NCBI RefSeq assembly: GCF_026967805.1
Contig: NZ_JAPVBG010000003.1
Coordinates: 744,001-808,000 of the forward strand
DNA length: 64,000 nucleotides
Direction of reading: 5' to 3'
Source: Blastococcus sp. VKM Ac-2987
Lineage (GTDB): Bacteria; Actinomycetota; Actinomycetes; Mycobacteriales; Geodermatophilaceae
Below, one piece after another: positions 59,534 to 64,000 of this stretch. The translations under genes and the position numbers were made by a program. The notes under the pieces were generated by a model, which saw only the letters and a list, made by a program, of their open reading frames with translations, did no database searches and was not told where the DNA came from. The first letter of the stretch is position 1, and each line of letters opens with the position of its first letter.

Positions 59534-61114
59534 TCACACCTCCGTGACGGTCGCGTCGGCTCTCATCTCCCGCGGCGCCCGCGGGACGTCGGTCGTGACG
59601 AACAGCAGCGGCGTCTCGGAGATCGGCATCGTGCGCACGCGCGCGCGGCGGGACTCCGCGAGCCGGACGTAGGCGTCCACGCCGTCCTGGGTGCGCAGCC
59701 GCGCACCCACCGCGGTGTAGTAGGCGCGCAGCTCGTCGTCGAGGGGCGAGAGGTCCTCGCCCCGGGCCCAGCGGGCGGCGAACTCCCGTTCCGGGCTGCC
59801 CTCGGGCGTGTTCGGGGCCGCGGCCGTGATGCTCCCCGCCATCCGCTCGGAGAAGTCCCCGGCGCCGTCGGCGACGGTGGCGGTGGGCGGGACGTGCGCC
59901 AGCAGCGCGGCCCGGCGGTCGGAGAACACGGGATTGGGGAAGTCGGTCATGAGGAGGCAGGCGGCCAGCCGGCGGGTCAGCAGGCCGACGCGCACCGCCT
60001 GCCGGAGCACGACCTGGTCCTCGAACGCCCGCTCGGGCACGGCGAACGCGAAGTGCGTGTCCCCCGGCTGCACGAACCCGGCGCCGTCGGTGACCCGGGC
60101 CCCGGCGGTGGCGAGGGCGGTCAGGTAGAGCTCCCCGTCCACCGAGAACGGCGGCGGCGGCAGCAGCCCCAGCACCTCGGTGAGCCCCTCGGAGTCGACG
60201 AAGAAGGTCTGGGGCAGGTCGACCGGCCGTCCGGGAGCGGTGTCCCGGCTCTCGGTCTGGCTGGACACGATGTTGACGCTGGGCGTCCCGAGCACCTGGC
60301 GCAGGATCCGCGCCGGGTCGTCGATCCGGCCGCCGTCGGCCAGCATCCGGTCGAACCGGTGCCGGGCCCAGCGCTCGATGCCCGGCTTGGCGACCTCGAT
60401 CTCGCAGACGTCGGCCCCCTGCGGGTTGTCCCCGGTGACCCACGGGTGCCCGACGAGCGCGGGGTCCTGCGAGAGCACCGAGGGCAGGATCGGCGCGGCC
60501 TTGGAGTGCCAGTGCAACCACGGGAAGCGCAGCTCCTTCATCACGAAGGTGCCGCTCAGGTGGCTCTCGAAGGGCCCCTTGCCCTGGGTCGGGTCGCGCA
60601 GCGCGTGGCGCGAGTTGCCGGCGAAGACCCAGGCCGAGCTGGTGCCCACGGTCTGGTAGTAGTTGAAGCCGCCGCTGCGCCGGTCCCAGGCCATGAGCTC
60701 GACGTCCCCCTCGTCGGGCGAGAAGGCGCTGAGCAGGACGTCGGCGCCCTGCGCGCCGACGCCCCGGGCCACCAGGAACCGCAGCCGGCGGGCCACCGAC
60801 CCCGTCTCCGGGGTCAGCGCGATCTGGCTGCCCTCGCCCAGCAGGAAGAAGAACCCGTCGCGCAGGGGGTCACCGGCCGGGGACTCGCGGTCCAGCGCCT
60901 CGAGGACCTCGCCCGCGGTCCGGGGGAAGACCCCCCGCAGCAGCAGGAGCGTGGCGAACGGGTCCCCGAGCTCCGCGGCGGCCTCGTCGCGGTCCAGGAC
61001 CCGGAGGCGGGTGTCCTCCCCGACGACGAAGCGGTGCACCGCGTCCGGCCGCAGGGCGTCGGCAGGCAGCCGCCGGAACGCAGCGCACGTCGTGTCCATG
61101 ACGGGGGAGCCCAT
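59534..61114 (-). CDS. Unrecognised 526-residue protein, first of a pair
   Basis: The protein begins at an ATG after GAGGAGGACAAACC. It has mixed alpha/beta composition, with aromatic-rich stretches (GGFNYYQTVGTSSAWVFAGN, MKELRFPWLHWHSKAAPIL) containing several His and Trp, and a C-terminal EEL/YY segment. No signal peptide or transmembrane helix is apparent. I know of no family match. The HWHSK segment could bind metal or haem, but that is speculation. It is 3 bp upstream of the 331-residue gene, so the two products are made together. Confidence 0.75.
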   Translation of the reverse strand: MGSPVMDTTCAAFRRLPADALRPDAVHRFVVGEDTRLRVLDRDEAAAELGDPFATLLLLRGVFPRTAGEVLEALDRESPAGDPLRDGFFFLLGEGSQIALTPETGSVARRLRFLVARGVGAQGADVLLSAFSPDEGDVELMAWDRRSGGFNYYQTVGTSSAWVFAGNSRHALRDPTQGKGPFESHLSGTFVMKELRFPWLHWHSKAAPILPSVLSQDPALVGHPWVTGDNPQGADVCEIEVAKPGIERWARHRFDRMLADGGRIDDPARILRQVLGTPSVNIVSSQTESRDTAPGRPVDLPQTFFVDSEGLTEVLGLLPPPPFSVDGELYLTALATAGARVTDGAGFVQPGDTHFAFAVPERAFEDQVVLRQAVRVGLLTRRLAACLLMTDFPNPVFSDRRAALLAHVPPTATVADGAGDFSERMAGSITAAAPNTPEGSPEREFAARWARGEDLSPLDDELRAYYTAVGARLRTQDGVDAYVRLAESRRARVRTMPISETPLLFVTTDVPRAPREMRADATVTEV

Positions 61115-61253
61115 GGTTTGTCCTCCTCGGTGCGGTCGGAACCCGTCGGGCCGGGCCGGAGGCATCCGTCCCGGCTTCGCCTGCAGGCAGGCTCCCCGCC
61201 GGGCGTCATCGGCCCGTCAACGCCGCGTCACCGCGGCCGGGCGGGGAGCACCG

Positions 61254-61292
61254 CCGCGGGGACGGGGTCCTCGCCCGCACCCGTCCCCGCGG
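61254..61292. terminator. Stem-loop after the LysM gene
   Basis: A perfect 13-bp stem, CCGCGGGGACGGG and CCCGTCCCCGCGG, with a 13-base loop lies 12 bp beyond the LysM-gene stop on the minus strand. Confidence 0.6.
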
Positions 61293-61304
61293 ACGCACCG
61301 GTGC

Positions 61305-61799
61305 TCAGAGCAGCGGGACGCGCAGCACCTGGCCGGGGAAGATGCGATCGGGGTCCATGACCGTGTCCCGGTTGGCCTCGAAGACGTCGCCGGCCGTCGT
61401 GCCCTGCCCGTGGTCGCGCGCGATGGCCGACAGCGTGTCCCCCCGCACCACCTCGTGCAGCCGGAAGCCGCTCAACCCGGTGAAGAGGGTGACGCGGACC
61501 TGGTTCAGGTCCGTTCCGGGCGGGTTCTCCCCGGACGCGTCGTCGCCGAAGACCTCGAGGAGCACGTGGGCCCCGCGGGCGTCCACCCCCGCGGGCAGGG
61601 AGACCTGGTGGCCGAAGTCCCGGACGACGCCCATCGACCCGGCGCCGTGGATCTGCCCCTGGCCGAGGACGTCGCCGTCGGTCTCGGTCAGGCGCCACAG
61701 CACCGTCGCCTCGAAGCCCGACGCGAAGCCGGCGACGGTGAAGCTCCTCCCGACGAGGTCGTGCTCGCGGGGCTGACGGACCTCGATCAGACGCACCAC
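61305..61799 (-). CDS. Gmad2 plus LysM domain protein
   Basis: The 164-residue protein has an N-terminal Ig-like Gmad2 domain (PREHDLVGRSFTVAGFASGFEATVLWRLTE, residues 1-100) and a C-terminal LysM (HEVVRGDTLSAIARDHGQGTTAGDVFEANRD..IFPGQVLRVP; 112-164). The GTG start follows GGAGGAGACC. There is no signal peptide, so either export is non-classical or it acts with a holin-like partner such as the nearby 85-residue gene. Both domains are typical of envelope- or spore-coat-related proteins; LysM binds glycan. This is an unusual cytosolic form. Confidence 0.85.
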   Translation of the reverse strand: MVRLIEVRQPREHDLVGRSFTVAGFASGFEATVLWRLTETDGDVLGQGQIHGAGSMGVVRDFGHQVSLPAGVDARGAHVLLEVFGDDASGENPPGTDLNQVRVTLFTGLSGFRLHEVVRGDTLSAIARDHGQGTTAGDVFEANRDTVMDPDRIFPGQVLRVPLL

Positions 61800-62020
61800 G
61801 GTCTCCTCCAGTTCTCGGCGCGGGGACGGCCCCGCGGTTCTCGTACACGGAGAGCTTCGGGCCGGGGCGTCACCCGGCCGTCACCGGCGGCGGTGCCCGA
61901 CGATCGCGAGCCGCCCGTTCCTCGGTCGCCGGGGTCGCGACGTCCGGTGACGGATCCGTGACGCCGGCTCGTCGAGCATCGCTCCCGGCTCCGCCAAGCC
62001 CCTGGAGAGAAGGAGAGGCC

Positions 62021-62278
62021 ATGTCAGCGCCCGTCACGACACCGCAGGGCACGGATCCCGGTCGCACCGTCCGGACGACGGCGACGAAGGCCTGGGTGGC
62101 CGCGCTCTACAGCGCCGTCCTCGCGTTCCTCTCCTCGCTGCTCACCGCGGTGGGTGGAGCGGAGACGGGCTTCGGGTCCGTCACCGACGGCCAGTGGCTC
62201 ACCGCGGCGGTGTCCGCGCTCGTCGCCTTCGGCGGAGCCGCCGGCCTGACGTACTACGTGCCGAACGCGCACCGCTGA
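62021..62278 (+). CDS. Small holin-like membrane protein
   Basis: The 85-residue protein has two hydrophobic helices (VAALYSAVLAFLSSLLTAV and WLTAAVSALVAFGGAAGLTYYV) separated by a short Gly/Thr loop, with a polar N-terminus and a short charged end. The size and layout resemble actinophage holins. The ATG has AAGGAGAGG upstream. There are no other phage genes, so a domesticated pore or export role alongside the LysM protein and peroxidase is possible but not shown. Confidence 0.6.
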   Translation: MSAPVTTPQGTDPGRTVRTTATKAWVAALYSAVLAFLSSLLTAVGGAETGFGSVTDGQWLTAAVSALVAFGGAAGLTYYVPNAHR

Positions 62279-62418
62279 CGCCGGCCCCCGGCGGCCGCGT
62301 CGCCGCCGCCCATGACGACGAGGTGACGCGGTCGTGACGGCGTCTCAGCAGCATCGACGACGACTCGGCCGCCCGTCGTCGAGGACATCCCGACCACCGA
62401 CAGGACAGCGAGGCAACC

Positions 62419-64000
62419 ATGACCACGACACCGAACCGCCCGCGGGTGCGCGACGGCATCCCCGGACAGCGCGCCGGGACCCCGGACCGGACCCGGGGAG
62501 ACGGGGCGGGGCCGGCGCCCCGGGTGCCCCGCGTGCTGACCGACGTGCACCACGGCGGGCACGTCCTCGCCGACGAGGTGCCCACGGTCGACCCCGACTG
62601 CGCGTCGGCCGAGGGCATGCGGTGGGTGGAGGTCGAGGAGCGGTCCACGCCGTTCGGGTACATGTTCGAGGACCTCCAGGGCCTCTACCCGTGCGCGCAC
62701 CTGCCGATCGAGTCCTCGGCGGCGGTGGTCGCGTGCCTCAAGGCCCTCGGGGCCGCGATGGTCGAGCAGCCGCCCTCGGCGGCCGGGGACTCCACCGTCC
62801 CGGCCATCTACACCTACTGGGGGCAGTTCGTCGACCACGACCTGACCGCCAACACCGACCGCGACGACGACATCAGCATCACCGACCTGCCGCTGCAGCC
62901 GCTGCAGCCGGAGAAGGTCGTGCGGAAGATGCGCAACCTGCGGCAACCCCAGTTGAACCTGGACTCCGTCTACGGCAACGGACCCCAGGCCTCCGGCCAG
63001 GAGGGCCAGGTGCCCTACGACGGGGACCGGCTGGCGATCGGTGACCTGTCGACGGCGCGGCCGCCCGGCAACGTGGCCGTGCCCGGTGCGGACCTCCCGC
63101 GCGACGAGCACGGCAAGGCGCGGATCGGCGACGGCCGCAACGACGAGAACCTCATCGTGGCCCAGCTGCACCTGGCCTTCCTGCGGTTCCACAACGAGGT
63201 CCTCGCGTGGATGGCGGAGCACCCCGGCTCCGAGGTCACCGGCGACGGGACGTTCGCCCGGGCGCGGCAGCTGGTCCAGTGGCACTACCAGTGGATCACC
63301 GTGCACGACTTCCTCAAGAGGATCGCGGATCCGGCGGTCGTGGACGGGCTGTTGGACGGCAGCATCCCCGCCCGGCTGGCGCTGGACGAGACCACGCCGC
63401 CCGGCAAGGTCTTCATGCCGCTGGAGTTCTCCGTCGCCGCCTACCGCTTCGGGCACAGCATGATCCGCGGCGCGTACGACTGGAACGAGAACTTCGGCGC
63501 GCCGGGGACCCGGCTGCCGTCCTCCCCCTTCGGCCTGCTGTTCCTCTTCACGGGCAACGGCGGTCTCGGCGGCGACACGAAGCTGCCGGACAACTGGCCC
63601 GCCCGGTTCGAGCGGCTCACCGGCGCCGAGGAGCGGCCGGCCGATACGCCCGACAACGTGCCGGTGCGGGTGGCACGGAAGATCGACACCCGCATCGCCT
63701 CGCCGCTGGCCGACCTGTCCAACGAGGGCACCAGCGAGATCTCCGACCGCACCCGGCGGATGCTCAAGCGGCTGGCGGTGCGCAATCTGCTGCGCGGGTA
63801 CCGGCTGGCCATCCCGACCGGCCAGGCGGTCGCGCGGTCCCTGGGGATCCCCTCGCTCAGGCGCGAGGAGCTGATCGCCGTCCCGGGCGCCGGCGGCGGG
63901 CGCCCCGTGCCGCCCTCACCGGTGGACGACGCGCTGATCGACGGCGGCTTCCTCGAGGACACCCCGCTGTGGTTCTACGTGCTCAAGGAGGCCGAGGTCC
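62419..64000 (+). CDS. Animal-type haem peroxidase family protein, 3' end outside window
   Basis: At least 527 residues can be read from the ATG at 62419. The distal haem region has WGQFVDHDLT with His140, the structural LDSVYGNGP is present, then IVAQLHLAFLRFHN, and the proximal ligand lies in AYRFGHSMIRGAYDWN (His346). These are the marks of the peroxidase-cyclooxygenase superfamily. The N-terminus is polar without a signal peptide, so the protein would be cytoplasmic or exported by another path. Such enzymes oxidise halides or organic substrates with H2O2. The end is beyond base 64000. Confidence 0.9.
   Translation, partial: MTTTPNRPRVRDGIPGQRAGTPDRTRGDGAGPAPRVPRVLTDVHHGGHVLADEVPTVDPDCASAEGMRWVEVEERSTPFGYMFEDLQGLYPCAHLPIESSAAVVACLKALGAAMVEQPPSAAGDSTVPAIYTYWGQFVDHDLTANTDRDDDISITDLPLQPLQPEKVVRKMRNLRQPQLNLDSVYGNGPQASGQEGQVPYDGDRLAIGDLSTARPPGNVAVPGADLPRDEHGKARIGDGRNDENLIVAQLHLAFLRFHNEVLAWMAEHPGSEVTGDGTFARARQLVQWHYQWITVHDFLKRIADPAVVDGLLDGSIPARLALDETTPPGKVFMPLEFSVAAYRFGHSMIRGAYDWNENFGAPGTRLPSSPFGLLFLFTGNGGLGGDTKLPDNWPARFERLTGAEERPADTPDNVPVRVARKIDTRIASPLADLSNEGTSEISDRTRRMLKRLAVRNLLRGYRLAIPTGQAVARSLGIPSLRREELIAVPGAGGGRPVPPSPVDDALIDGGFLEDTPLWFYVLKEAEV

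Noticed and set aside
62021..62278. Prophage remnant based on the holin-like peptide
   Set aside because: No other phage gene, integrase or attachment repeat is nearby; two-helix peptides of this size are not specific to phage.
1..64000. CRISPR arrays, tRNA/rRNA genes, insertion sequences
   Set aside because: None of the repeat-spacer patterns, cloverleaf-type sequences or transposase motifs was seen by reading; a dedicated tRNA or covariance search was not possible.

Overview
The window is very GC-rich (roughly three quarters G+C by eye) with strong third-position GC bias, many GTG starts and start/stop overlaps of the GTGA or ATGA type. This points to a high-GC actinobacterium. The gene content (sodium-pump-type rhodopsin with a Brp/Blh oxygenase, universal stress proteins, wax-ester synthase, subtilase/CHAT/sigma module) would suit a soil or rock-surface member such as the Geodermatophilaceae, but no rRNA or other taxonomic marker is present, so that is inference. 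I saw no tRNA, rRNA, CRISPR array, insertion sequence or integrase. About 57 protein genes can be supported; the first (flippase-like) and last (animal-type haem peroxidase) run off the ends.

Region 1, 1-15 kb: a membrane-lipid/phosphate group. A flippase-like protein overlaps a PAP2 phosphatase-kinase-flippase fusion; upstream lie a degenerate-PAP2/PhoD fusion, a PEP-synthase-like phosphotransferase with rifampicin-phosphotransferase domain order and a small membrane protein, all chained by GTGA overlaps. Divergent from these is a second membrane-kinase fusion, then a metallo-beta-lactamase/deazaflavin-reductase-like fusion and a CtpE-like P-type ATPase.

Region 2, 15-39 kb: genes that resemble the actinobacterial dormancy (DosR/DevR, OsdR) regulon: an Acg-like nitroreductase, a wax ester/triacylglycerol synthase coupled to an acyl-CoA ligase, an Rv1733c-like membrane protein, a GH65 trehalose/maltose phosphorylase-like enzyme, a tandem universal stress protein, a K+ channel, a DUF302 protein and a patatin. 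The most consistent signal is non-coding: a 14-bp imperfect palindrome close to GGGACCTTCGGCCC recurs, usually 50-100 bp upstream of start codons, from 3 kb to 40 kb, and I did not find it in the intergenic regions I inspected beyond 40 kb. It resembles the DosR box and suggests that most of this half is one stress or hypoxia regulon. A DrrAB exporter, a phospholipase D, and a GAF regulator divergent from a flavin monooxygenase lie among these genes.

Region 3, 40-42 kb: a microbial rhodopsin carrying the NDQ motif of light-driven sodium pumps, followed after 15 bp by blh, which makes its retinal. Region 4, 42-52 kb: a mixed catabolic set (SDR, methyltransferase, aldehyde dehydrogenase, SRPBCC protein, alpha/beta hydrolase, Baeyer-Villiger monooxygenase, muconolactone-isomerase-like protein, DoxX-like protein, lipase) separated by strong hairpin terminators.

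Region 5, 52-64 kb: a cytoplasmic subtilisin, a TPR-CHAT protease-like protein, a sigma factor and a small companion protein, followed by a SARP-type regulator, two unrecognised proteins three bases apart, a Gmad2-LysM protein, a holin-like membrane peptide and the haem peroxidase. This part looks like a signalling or conflict system and is the best candidate for undescribed protein biology here.
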